In this document: positions 44,925-57,000 of the stretch, one piece after another
Layout of the letters: each line of letters begins with the position of its first letter
Position numbering within the stretch: position 1 is the first letter of the stretch
Notes under the pieces: generated by a model
What the model saw: the letters and a program-made list of their open reading frames with translations, nothing else
The model's database searches: none
What the model was told of the DNA's origin: nothing
Source of the DNA: Crocodylus rhombifer
Lineage: Eukaryota; Chordata; Crocodylia; Crocodylidae
Reading direction: 5' to 3'
Assembly: GCA_038503035.1 (NCBI GenBank)
Contig: JAVSML010024576.1
Coordinates: forward strand, 7,332 to 71,331
Length of the DNA: 64,000 nucleotides
Made by a program: the position numbers and the translations under genes

Positions 44925-45125
44925 CTGTGGCTCAGTGGCTTGGTTACTGAGTTAATAACAGGCAGGTTATGAATTCAAAGCTGGGGGTAGGCCTCTAAAT
45001 TTCAGCCTTAAAGGTGACCTCAAGAAGTTCCTTTTCTCTATAGTTGGAGAGACTCCTGCTTTGAGTAGGGGGCTGGACTAGATAATCTCCTGAGGCCCCT
45101 TCCAACCTTAATTTTCTATGATCCT
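44925..45125 (+). mobile_element. tRNA-derived SINE with a CR1-like tail
   Basis: Head with pol III promoter boxes: A box TGGCTCAGTGG (44928-44938) and B box-like GGTTATGAATTC (44965-44976), about 27 bp apart. Tail 'gggggctggactagataatc' and 'ccttccaaccttaattttct' is the CR1 3' end. Borrowing a LINE tail is usual for SINEs mobilised by that LINE. Confidence 0.7.
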
Positions 45126-45329
45126 AAGAAAGAGCTTGCATGACTGAACCACTGTCACTCAACTGGGTGCGCTGTGCTAGGAAAGCACATGTTTGGAACA
45201 AAAGGGAGGAGGCAACAAGAAAAGCATCTGGTAATACATCAAAATTAGACTAAGGGAAGGAGCCCATTTCCCATTGCTGCTCCACCTCATGCCTTCTATG
45301 CACATCCCTCTCTGGGACATTTCACTTAC

Positions 45330-45535
45330 TTTCTTTGGAACCTCACAACGGGATCATCCAGCAGGTCAGAGAAATCCAGCTTCCTCCCTTGCTCTATGAC
45401 ATCTCGGTGCTTGCGGACAAACAGCCAGCCAATGTGGGAGAAGAAGAAGCCACGCCGGGCGTTGTGGGGGTCAGCATCTGTCTCCGAGTACTTGTGATGC
45501 ACCCGATGGTCCCGGCACCACTCATATATGTCATT
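45330..45535 (-). CDS. SCD5: SCD5 exon 3
   Basis: Third coding exon, 206 nt, the size usual for this exon in SCD genes. It opens in phase 0 with NDIYEWCRDH after a TAG acceptor and ends with two bases of a Lys codon before a GTAAGT donor. It carries the second His box HRVHH (HX2HH) and the downstream stretch DADPHNARRGFFFSHIGW, which in SCD structures lies in the cytosolic di-iron domain and adds a further His ligand. No stop or frameshift is seen. Introns on either side are 6.8 kb (intron 2) and 22.2 kb (intron 3). Confidence 0.96.
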
Positions 45536-48500
45536 CTACATGGAAGGCAAAGAAGGATTGAATGTCACACCCAAACTACACACAACTTTCTGGAATACTG
45601 GGTATCAACTAAGCAACACATCCTGTCAGACTCAATCAGGGATAACAGCCATCAGGGCAGTGAGCATTCATACACCTAGGAGGCAACACATTCACAGATA
45701 AATGTTGCTGTTGCCTCTAAAGTACCCTGAACCAGGTGTGCTCTGGAAGGGACTTGAGCCTACAGAAAGGATGCTAGTGCTCCACACATATGTCTTGAAC
45801 ACTACAGCACCTCAGAGTACCTATGATTCTCATATTCTAGATACAAACTGGCCCACACTGCAAAAGGATTCAACTTGCCAAGGTGTGCAACTCCAGAATT
45901 TCTATCCAGCTCTTGATCTGGATAAAAATCACCAAATAGTTGGCCTTTTCTACATAGGAAGGTTAGTTCAGACCCATCTGCAGTATAACAAGTACTAAAA
46001 TAGCAAGGAATTTGTGCAGTGTAATAGTTTTGTGAACCCAGAGTGATTGGTGTGTCAAAGTGTATGCACAGACACTGGTGGTGTTGAAATACAAATGGTC
46101 TTCACCTTATGCACTAGCAGGAGACACTCAGCACATCAGACCTAATATGATCTTTTTAGTGATTTCTAGTAAACCATATTGGAAATGAACAGCTGTTGTG
46201 AGTCTGCCATAACACACTATCAGCACAGAATCTCCCCTGTGGCAGATACACTGCTCTAAGAAGAAGAGAGGCCATATACAGACCTGAATGAAATCCTAAT
46301 CCCCTTCAAAATAGACACCGCAGACCAGTGGCCTAACTGAAGCTTATATCTGAGAGACTGCTCAGAAAGTATTTCCTGCATATCTGCCAGAAAGCAGTAT
46401 CTGTTCCAGAAACAGACTGAGAAACTGAGAAAAGCCATACTGCCTCACAACGATGGTACAGAAGCTGTTTTGATAATGGCTAATTTGAGGGGTCTGGTTT
46501 AGTCTTCTCATTAATAGACCCAATGTCACTGTACAACCTTAAAGATAAATAGTGGTCCACAGACATTATAGGGGTCACATATGTCATCCATTTTTTACAG
46601 CTGGCCACCACTAGCTTCTCTAGGGATGAACATAGCACTGTGTCAGATCTTGAGAGATGCTGAGTACTGTCTTCTCCTGTTGAAAACACTCAGCTCCTGA
46701 AAATTCAGCACCTCTCTAGAGGTGGTCAGCAGCCTGGAATATAAGACTGAACCAAAAAGTCCCTGGAGAAGGAATAAACTACAGGAGCAGATCAGTTTGT
46801 CTAAGCAAATTATCAGTAGAATATTTAAGTCTTTGGCATACTCCTTCAAGGAGCTTCGTCATACCAACAAATAAATCCTCAAATATGCTGGAAAATTCAG
46901 GCACAGTAAAGCCAAAGAAGTCCCTGACTTACACAACTGGACTCTTGTCACTAGCTTTATGATCACCTTGGAGTGTCTGAAATCTTGACTTGGCATGTGA
47001 GCTGTAATGATGCTTCTTTAAACCAAGTATCGTTGCTAGAGATGGCCTAGAAACGTTGCTGAGGGGGCTGATAGGAACTAAACCTGATTTTTGGGGGGGG
47101 TTATAAAAAAAAGAAGCAACGCAGTCATGTCTGTGTTAAGGCACTTTTTGTGAACAGAGGGGCTGAAATAAAACCCTTGGAGCTAAACCCTTCCTTGACC
47201 GTGGGATCTGGGTCAGGATACAAAGGAGAGTTCAGGCCTACCACACAGACATCAAGGTCAGTTAAATACGCAGTGGCAACAGCCTGGCACTCTTGAGAAG
47301 CCAGTCTACTCCATGGAGAAGAAGGAATCTGGTGGTCACAGTTTTCAGAAGTGGATCCTTAAAGCTAGGTACCTAAATCTAGATTGAGGAATTCAGATGC
47401 TATTGATGGTCTGTTTGTTCAGTGGCACTGAGCTTCAATATCTTTCAGTGGCACGTGCTGAATGCTTGACAACTATGAAAATCAGATCACTGATTTACGT
47501 GGCTAACTATAAATTAAATTGCCTAACATAGGGCACCCCAGTCTACAAATGGTTGCTTGCACTGAAATCTATAATAACATACAGAATGTTAAACAAAAAA
47601 CATTCAGCAGAGCATGGCCTCTTCTTTCCTTCTTCTCAGTCACTGCCATGGCAGAGCATGGGAGGCATGACACCCGAACAGCAAGCTTCCTTGGGAACGG
47701 CAGAAGCAGCATTGCCATTGCATACTTCTGCTTTGTTTTTAGAGAAGAACAGAGAAGACATGACAGCCTGAGATGTCTGCAAAATAGCAAGAATGAGGCA
47801 ACAACAAAGACAGAATTCATGTTCCATTGGCATGACTGCAGAATACAGTAACCCAAGGAAGACAACTGTCTATGTCCCCATTTTGTGAGTTGAGAAGCTT
47901 CTGTTGTCAGTGCTAGTAGAAATCACTGCTTTTTACATCAGCTGCAAATTTTCCAGAGGCTGTAGAGGGAATGCTCCCTGGTGCTGGGAGGCAACCATGT
48001 CCCAGAACCAAAGAACCTGGCTCCAGTTCCTCCACAGTAAGAATTTCATCATCCTAAAATTGTGTCTGGAAGATTTCCAGGGCTGCCTTTTTAACCTCCA
48101 TTCTGTCAGAGAATTAAAAACACAGAGATATGAGGGAGGGGAATTTACACCTTGATGACTGTCGCCACAGGAAAAACTGATATAGATCTTTAGCAATGTA
48201 ACAGTAACCACTGGAGTCTTGACACCTGTCAGGTGACAAGAGATTTTTGTTTTGCGTTTTTGTTTTTTTTTAACACTAACCCATGTCAAAGGACTGACAC
48301 TAGGAAATGAAGACTAGGCTCTTGCCAGTGTTCCCATTCCTCACACCTTTCTTACATGATAACAAATGAAAACAAAAGCTTTGGCAAAAGATAAAGGAAA
48401 CAAAGTCACCTGAATCTCTGTCTGGTGCAAAACTCTGGGACACAGTTGCACTGTTTCCAATGTTTTCGTAAAAGCAAGATACATTGCAGAGAAACCAGAG

Positions 48501-49837
48501 AAGCTAAAATCCTCCATACTGCTACAAGTGGCAGGTCTAGAGGAACTGGAGTTGGAAGCATGAAGCAGACCAGAGTCTACTTTGAAAAGTTATTTAAAGA
48601 TGTCAAGAAGATACAAGAATGTCAATGGGAAAGGCACATTTTTTCTAATAGAAACAATCTTCCAAATGAGATTATTGATCACAATGCTACAGATCTGTGT
48701 AATAAGGAATGAGGCAAAGCAGGTAACAAGGTCAACCAGCTTTTGTGTCAAAGCATATAACCAGGTCAATGCCATGCTAGTGCATGACATTAACTCATTT
48801 GTTGGCCAATGCAATACATATTAGCAAAGTTAGCTGCTTCCCTAAATTAGCAAGGCTGAGCAGAACTGAAGGCAGCTTGCTAAAAATGCAGAAAGCCAGG
48901 CTAAAGGAAAATGTATGACAGACCAAAATTGTTTACAGTAAAGACAGAGAGAATCGAAACACTAGATACAGGTGAGGGCATGGAACCAGTAAAAGTGTGG
49001 TGCAAGTTGCAAAAACCTCCTATTCTTAGCACCATTTTAAAATCAATATAGGAGTAAAATACCCTCTTGCAGCTGGAGAACAAACTGGTAATGATGATGA
49101 TGCAGACAAGAGTCTGGGTCTCTTAATCAATTTGCAAAGCAAGGTTTCGCTATAGATCGGCTTGCAAAAATGGAACTAAACAAACTAAAGTGAAATTCCA
49201 AATAAGTACTGCAGCTGAGTGCAAGGTAATCACAGCAACATCACTAGTGACTGCCTGATGTTAAGGTAAAAAACAAAGCTTGTTTTATATAGGAAGCTAC
49301 AAAATGAGTGCATGTAATAGAATCACAATGGCATATCTCTGTATGGATGGATACTACTGAGCAGTGTTTGAAATAGTGACACTAAGGAGCTGCAAGTAGG
49401 AGAATGAAGTAAATCTGACTCAAGCGTTGCCCATCTCAGAACCAATGCTTCAGCAGTACAAACTGAGTCACTTACAAAAGCTTGAGAAGTAATTCTACAT
49501 GGCTGATTGACGAAAGAAAAAAATCTCAGGCTTTTCCAAGAGTAAAAAAAAATGTGTTTGGCTACAGAGAAGAAATGTCTGCATGTGAAATTTCTGCATT
49601 CTGAATTGACAAGACTTTGTCTGGAAGACAAAGTGTCATTGTTACAGAGCATGAGGCCAGAAGTGCTAAGTATAGCCTCTGGTCTCCCACAAAAACAGTC
49701 TTTCTCAAGATGTTTAGGATTCTGTTACAGCTTCTTAGGCAGCCTGCTCTCCATGGCTAGGTACAGAGATTCAAAAAGCCTGAGGAGGATTTAATATGTC
49801 ATGTGGTTTTCTGTAAATGGCTTAGTTTAGATCAGTA

Positions 49838-49996
49838 GTGAACACAACACACATTCGTCCTTTGGTGGGGGACGCAAATCTTAAACTGGGTTTCACCATT
49901 TTTAAACCCATCTATGTGTGCTGACCTTCTATTCTGTTATGGATATAAACCGGTTTCTGATCACTTATACTGGCAAAAGTATAATGTCTGTACCTG
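49838..49996. mobile_element. Short hAT-type remnant related to 58694-62019
   Basis: The last 60 bp ('aaaccggtttctgatcactt' then 'aatgtctgtacctg') match the right end of the hAT element at 61970-62019. The left end is poorly kept. Confidence 0.5.
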
Positions 49997-51779
49997 GCCC
50001 ACATGTCCAATATGACAGAACTGGTTAGAAGTAGCCTTATAGGCACCGGCAGTTATCACAGCAACTTGGAGCCAAAAGCAGTTGCGGTAAATCAGAGCTG
50101 TACTTAAGCTGCTAGGGCTTATAGGAAAATGACTTGGACCTGACATTCTGGATTGGGTAGGGGTGCAAAAGTGGCTCGAAGCTACCTTTAGACACCCCAC
50201 TCACTGACATTTGCAGTGAATACTTCTCAGCCTCAAATGATGGTAAGGCTGACATTCAAGTGTGGAACATACAGTACATAGGAATTGAAGTTCAAAGGGG
50301 CTTTTGCATCCCCAACTATCCTGGTTGGTCCAAGATTGCACCAGAAGGATTTGGAAGTAAGTATGAAAGATTACCTCTAAACAATGTCCTTTTCCTCCAA
50401 TTTTTTTTTTTTTTTTGTGTGTTGAAAGTTGCTCAAAAGATCATCATGCCTTGTAATGCTTTGCACCAAAGGGACTAAAACCAAACACAGCTCAACATAG
50501 TCAAATCAATAGTACTTCAATTGCTTTAACTCAGAGCTGTGCACTCTTTGTACTATGAGGAGATTAGTGTTTTCTAGTGGTGCAGACTCATGTAAGAATT
50601 GAACTGTTCCAAGACTGTCACCGATTGGGAACCAGTTCATAATTGTTGTGATTTAGAGTTGTCTGCATGTACACTGCCAAGAGGTCCAAGGAAAACAGTC
50701 ACCTTTTAGGCACTGCAGTGCTGCTGAACCACAACCAAGGGGTGAAAGTGAGTATCCAGCTCAGCATGCCTCACAGCCAGGAATGTCTGGAGTTTCCCTC
50801 GGATTTCTTTAGCAGGGGAAGATCCCAATTGGCTGGAAGGGGCTGTGGCATGGTGGGGTCTGTCCAGACTGCTGCATTCTTGGGGGGAGTATTCTAGGGG
50901 ATGCCCAAAGTCTCTGCTACAGGCTGCAGCTTTAAAAAGACTTTCCTTAGCCACTCAATTTAAATTCATTCCCTCCCTCCATCCTCTGAGGCTGGTGGGC
51001 AGGTGGGTGCACCTTGAATGGTAAACAACCATCAATTGCTGGTTGAGGGAAAACTGAGCCACGGTACAAGGGGCAAACTTAATACCACTGAATGGCTATC
51101 AATTCCATTCTGGGTCAATGTGAATCGGCTCATTAGCTGTTAATTGTTCTTCCCCCAAAAGCAGAGGCATCCTCCCCACTCACCTGAGTTGTGAGTAGTA
51201 CCAGGAAGTTGAAGACTTGGAGCAGGGGCGGTGAGAAGCAGTGAAATGTGGGCTGCCTGGAGAATATCAGATACTAGTTATGGAGAGTTTGATGCTTAGC
51301 ACATTACTGGTTCACAGAGAACTTGATCAAAAAGTATCTGATTATCCAGATATACCCTTGAAACATTTCTGAAGGTTTTAACCATTCTAAACTGGCCTGA
51401 ACATCTGGACACTTTTGGTTTAAAGTGGTCTGAATGTTGCATGTGTCTGCACCCTAGGTCATAGAAGAGACTGACTCAAGATGACACTATAGAAACATTC
51501 CCAAAGACAAGCAGTGTAGAAGTCATTCAGATGCTTCCATTTATCCTCTGTCATAGCACAAGAATGAGAAAATATCCAGTGAAATGGAAAGGACACAGGC
51601 TGAAAGCTGATGAAAAGAAACACTTTCATTCACAGATCATAATTAACCTAGGGAACTTCATGCCATAAGATGTTATTGAGGCCAAGAGCTTATATGTATT
51701 AATAATAAGAATACTTACAATTATATACTAAACCAATAATTGTGCTAAAAGCAGTGTGACACCAGCAATGAACCACACC

Positions 51780-51960
51780 TGGGTTTTCATTCAGGAGACT
51801 CAGATGCTATTCCCAATGCTACCACCAGCTGGCTGGTTGACAGCCTCTTCTTCCTCTCCAAACCTCAGCTTCCCCCTCTTTAATGTGGAGATAACAATGC
51901 CTTCTCTGTAAAGTTCTTTGAAATCTACCAATGAAACGTGCTATATAAGAGGTAGGCATT
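51780..51960 (+). mobile_element. MIR-like SINE fragment
   Basis: 'aaacctcagcttccccctct' with 'aatgtggagataacaatgcc' and 'gctatataagaggtaggcat', as in other MIR-type copies. Confidence 0.5.
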
Positions 51961-52334
51961 TCTTATTAGGACAATAACTAAAATAAAAACATACATATGC
52001 CTGCCCTCATTCTTCAGGACAGAAGCCAATCTGTGACTGCCTTACATAGGCATGCAATTGCCCATTATGGAGGTTCTGTGTTGTCCCCTGAAGCTTTGGT
52101 ACCGATTCCTGATGGATCATTGATCAGGTTTGCTTTTATTCCCAGGTACATACTGACACACAGGTGACGTATGTTTCTGCCTCCCTCCCCTGATTCATCA
52201 GTAGCTCCTGCAGAGTGCAACAGATGAACATTCTGGTCCCCTTGATGCTTTCAATAGATAGCAGCCTTACACAGAGACCTTGGAGTCAACCCTGCACAAA
52301 GACCAAAGATCACTTTTGACAACCCCATCCCAAC

Positions 52335-52465
52335 CTGAAAAGCCATGGAGTTGGCGAAAGCCAAGAATATCCTCAAAGGCAGCTTGGCTTTGTAGGACCG
52401 GTGACTCCACAGACGATGCGCGCCAGCAGTCACACCCAGGGCTGTAACAAGGAAGCAGAAATAGG
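52335..52465 (-). CDS. SCD5: SCD5 exon 2 (stearoyl-CoA desaturase 5)
   Basis: Second coding exon of the membrane-bound Delta-9 acyl-CoA desaturase of the endoplasmic reticulum, which puts a cis double bond into palmitoyl- and stearoyl-CoA using cytochrome b5, O2 and a di-iron centre. The exon is 131 nt. It begins in phase 1 after a TTGCAG acceptor (52466-52471) and ends at ...GCTTTTCAG before a GTTGGG donor, which departs from the usual GTAAGT. It encodes a hydrophobic segment beginning YFCFLVTALG and the first His box HRLWSH (HX4H), an iron ligand motif. From memory it is nearly identical to human SCD5 and further from SCD. The preceding exon, with the N-terminus and first membrane span, is not in the window. 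Confidence 0.95.
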
Positions 52466-53929
52466 CTGCAAGACACAAAAAGAAACAAAAACATACCTCA
52501 ATATCATGCTTACACCAAGGAGGTGGTTTTCAACAATGTTAAAGAGGATTTCTTCTGTCTTTTCAGGCTGCCTGGGAGACCTCATGGAACAGCGGACAAA
52601 GCACTAGGAGCCAGGAGTTCCTTGGGCATGCCACCTCATTTTGTATCTCCTCCCACCCATTTTCCACACAGAGACAGCTAGCTGTTCAGGCTAGCTGCCC
52701 TGTTTACAATACCTAGTACAATGAGTTGCTGATGCTGGCTCTGATTGCTAAATGCTTCTGCACTATAAATAATCTGGGAGAAGTGAATGACCATGATGCA
52801 TCCTATAGCAAAGGAACCATAACTTCACTCAGTGCAGTGGAGTGCACCTTCATTATTCTTGTGTCAGAAGGGAGGAAGCTACTCTCATAACAAGGCATTG
52901 TCCTTCCTTCCCCGGACATGGCTTCTATGAGTCTAATTTGTCAACTAATTGAAGAGGTGCCATTTATGCCTCTATAGATAAAAGATTCTGTCAGACTTTT
53001 CATGATAAAATCCTCTATTGCCAGGAGTTTATAACTTGAAAATAAAAAGTCTCTGCAGAAACTTGGCATTCAAGATTTCTTAGCTGGTGGGCATTTTCCC
53101 TTCCCCCACTTACAAAAATTGGGTGAGGAACTGTTTTGTGAGCATTTGCACTTCGAGCTAGCACAGCAAGAAAGTGGCATGCATTAAATGCTTCAGGTTT
53201 TTTTAAAGACTCCTGAAGAAGAACAACAAAAAATGTCCTTGTTAAGGTTTAGATGGTCTTCTATTTGTTTCTAAGCCCCAACAATTCCTCTGTTTTCTTT
53301 TAGTTTCTCTTACGAAAAAGCTGTATGGAATTTAATGAGGAAAAATCAACAAGAATAATACTAATGCTACTACTACTAATAAATAAAAGTTTTCTATAGG
53401 ACTTTTGAGCCATCTTATGGCATTAAACAAGGATATATCTCTGCTGCTGAATTCTGTAAGACAGTTAAGAAATATATACAAAGTACTTCATCCTCTATTA
53501 ATTTTATAGTGTAATTTCTATAAAACCCTATTACATTTCAAGAGGCTTGAACTGCTTCTACCCCCCATTAAATCCCATACCACTTTTCTACATAAGGGCC
53601 ATTCCTCTTTCCCACATACTCAGCGGCCAGTTTCCATGGTGACCTTCCCTCTGTCTGAGAAGGGGGGGAAGGGGCTCTATTGTGAGTGCAGCAGCTCCTC
53701 TCTTGGCAGGGTCCCTACAGAGAGATTTGATGTAGAAGGCATCAGGAAGGAGGGGAAATTATTCCCTCGTATTTGTTTGTGGTAGCTGACAGAAGGAGAG
53801 TTACTAGGCATTTCAACACCACATCGCTGCTGTGTCCAGGCAGAGCCAGTCTTGAGAAAGCCCGTTCCCACTGACTCCTTCTCACAAATGCTGAGCATGT
53901 GGTCATGACCAACCCAATGTGGTCTAGGG

Positions 53930-54075
53930 AATGGTCCAAGGGACTGGAAGTCAAGAGAACTGGGTTCCTTCGGGTGTTGTATTACTGACCAGCTCTGTGA
54001 GTTTGGACATGCCAGCTCACCTTGCCTCCGTTTCCCATCTTAGCTTTGTGTGTCCTGTCTATTTAAATTAAAAAC
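53930..54075 (+). mobile_element. MIR-like SINE fragment
   Basis: 'gactggaagtcaagagaact' and 'gggttccttcgggtgttg' form a tRNA-like/CORE head, then 'ccttgcctccgtttcccatc'. Confidence 0.5.
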
Positions 54076-57000
54076 TCTCTGGGTAAGGTGCTGTCCCTTA
54101 CTGCATGTTTTTGCAGCAACTTGCAAAATGGGGCCTGTTCTTTGTTATGGTCTTTAGATGACATTGTCATACAAATAACAGTAAAAGGAAGAGGGGGCAA
54201 CTCAACATTAAAAATACATCCCAGCCCCTGCCAATCCTGACAGCAAGAGAGAAGACTGCACACTAACCACACCAAAAATAAAATCGTTTTTATGTACTGG
54301 GAAAGCATTTCTATGAAGCTGATACTTTCAATATCTGCTCTTTTTCGAGGGCCATGAGGTTTAATGACAAATATTTTGGTTTGTGCATGGAACACAGGCT
54401 AATTTACCAATGTTAGGGCTGGAATTTAGAGCCGCAATAGTTGCTCTCAAAGCCATCCCTGGTGGAATATGCTTTTATACCTTCAACATGATCCCTAGCT
54501 GCACCCTGTAAATTGCTTGTTTAGTTGTTGCTTTTCACTGGCTTGGATGGGTCACTTTTGTAACTAACCGGTTTCCCTTTCCCTCTTTTCTTCAACGTTG
54601 TCTTATTTGAGCTGCAAAAACCACAGAGGAAATTTTATATTTGAAAGGAAGTGTTTTTACTGATATTAAAAAAAAAAAATCTACAGATAGATCCTGTTTT
54701 GCCTTTCCCTAACGCATGCCTTGTTCCTCTGGTCTACGTGGGGATTGTCAGGAAAGTCAACCCAAACTACTAAGGGTCTGCATTTCAAGTGGGTTATTTA
54801 AACCAATTTAACCCACTCTGTGGATGCTGTTATGCAGAATTAAATTGGCTCTGATCCAGTTCTAAAACTGAAGTATGGTCACTCCTAATCTGTATTTATT
54901 TTTAAAGTTGATTGCTTAAACCTCATTACGCTCCAGTGTGGATGCTCTCACTTAGAATTAATGTGGTTTTAATTCAGTTTAGCTTATTTCATTACAACAT
55001 ATGCTTTAAAACTTGGCTAAATGAGCCCAAAAGCTCAGCATTGAGCCTAAGGCAGCTCGGGTTTTATGAGCTGCAAAAAGCTTTCTGCTTTTTTAAATTT
55101 AACAAAAGGTTTTCCATTCACTTTCCTGCCACTATGAAACTAGCATTGCTGCTGCATACAGCGTACCCACTAACAGACTAAAACCTTAACAGGGCAAAAC
55201 TTTTGGTCCAGGTGAAAAAAAATATACAAGTACTTTGCGTCTCAAATTCTCTTTTAGAAAAATAAAGGTTTTATTTACAAAAGTAGACTTCTATTTATTT
55301 CTTTGTTTTCTTTTTCTAACAACAGCAAACAGAAACTATTTCTGATGACAGAATGAGAACAGAGATCTTTCTTGTGTTAATTTGAGTCATTCCCCCATTT
55401 ATTTCCTGATGCCATTTCCTTTGATTTTCTTGGTATTATCTCCCGTATCTGAATTCATTAGTAATAAATACTGCGTATGCCAAGTTGTTTTGCCTTGTAA
55501 CAAAAAGGAGACCAAGAGAAAAGGCTGTTAGAATAATAATACACTTGAGCTGCTCATATGCTGAGACAGTTGGAGTGAAATTGAGGCAAATACTATTATA
55601 TAAATACTCTGGACCCTTATTCAAAAGCAAAAATCCACTTAGCCTCCAAAATTCAGCTGTCATTGTCTATAGACTCTCAGTGTTTCTCAGAAATATTTAT
55701 TTCACGAAACAAATTCACAATATAAACTTAAATGGGCAAGTTCCAGCATTGTCTCTGTTGTCTACCAAGGACTTTGTCCTACCTGGAATAGAAATGTTTA
55801 AGGTACCTGGTTTTAGTCTATGTTGTTTTTCAAAAGAAAAAGTAAAGAGATTCTATCAACATGAGGTGCTTTTGTTTTTATATTACTAAGAAAATTAACA
55901 TGCATTTGTCCCTTAACTAAGAAAGTTAAATGTGACCTGTGCCCTGCATTTTCTCCCCACTAGAAATAAGCATCCACTGCTGAGTGTTTACTTGCCTATT
56001 AGTGTCAGTATCCCATAAAACATTATACCCACCACTACATCCTGCTGCGCAGTGACATGGAGATAAATCAGAAATATTAGTGAAATGGATGAAATACAAA
56101 CCATCTACATTCACAAACTCTAAAGGTCATTCATGATACAACCTGAAAAAAAAATACAAAAAATATTTTAAAAAAACCCTACTGTAATTGTCAATGAACC
56201 GAATAGTCACAGCACAGAAAACTGTAATATCAAAGGTAACGCAAAAATGACAAGTTAATTTGCTTTCATGCAGGCACCCTCATTGAAGTCAATGGGCCAA
56301 ATCAACTTCCGCAGTATTACACCAGGGATGAATTAACCCCAAAGTACTTGCATATTGTACAAACCACCCTAGCACTAATTCTGACTCTAAATTAGTTCCA
56401 TTTCTCAAGTAATGAGTCAAAAGTTTCTTATAAGGCACCATAACCTATTTAGCCTAATAGAACATAAAAATCTGATGTAAAAGCACCAACTATTGTCCAC
56501 TACTATTAGACAGCTATCTTCCTAACATTCAGCCAGCTTCAGTAACTGAAATGGTCTTAAAGACAGCCAATCTCTCCCCTTCAGACCAACCTGATGATAA
56601 GCAAAGGCATAGGAGTGGAGGAGGGAAGGCTCTGGCTGCGGTACCAGCAGCATTTTGCTTTTTTCTGGGTCCATCAGCTCCCCCTGCCCTCCTGGTAGGC
56701 AAGAAGGAAGTGAAATTAATTCCAGGCTACCATCCCCATACCAAGACAGTGACTGATGGGACTCTGGCCATCTCCTCCTTCTTGCCTATATCACATGGGG
56801 ATCATGAAGGGCAAAGGCAGCCTTCACTTGTCCTAAACTCCAGCGCACCTAAAAGAGTAGGACTGTGGCTCACCACAACACACGCAGTAAGAAAAGCAGT
56901 GCTTGGTCCTTGTCACAATTAACATCTGAGTACAGTTTCTAAGAGGAGCTGAAAATTAGTGAGGAAGGAACAGATACCAGAGGGAGGAGGTTTGGACTGT

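Larger units (their letters stand above)
23123..45329 (-). other. SCD5 intron 3, swollen by LTR elements
   Basis: A 22.2-kb intron of which about 13.1 kb is LTR elements B and C. Stretches with nothing recognisable: 25310-26720 (A-rich, some purine runs), 27334-27655, 33445-34647 (between B and C) and 42310-44620 (AT-rich). Confidence 0.85.
45536..52334 (-). other. SCD5 intron 2
   Basis: A 6.8-kb intron bounded by the exon 2 donor and exon 3 acceptor. Most of it (45540-47320, 47510-49830, 50000-51770, 51970-52330) shows no coding sequence and no repeat I can name. It contains fragments of a repeat with a 'gaaaatcag' motif, a short hAT-type remnant, a MIR-like SINE and a T-run at 50401-50416. 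Confidence 0.85.

Noticed and set aside
44928..44976. A functional tRNA gene
   Set aside because: Only promoter boxes are tRNA-like; no cloverleaf can be drawn, and a CR1 tail follows, so it is a SINE.
45335..45679. Plus-strand frame of 114 codons over SCD5 exon 3
   Set aside because: Antisense shadow of exon 3; the minus-strand reading matches the desaturase with proper splice sites.
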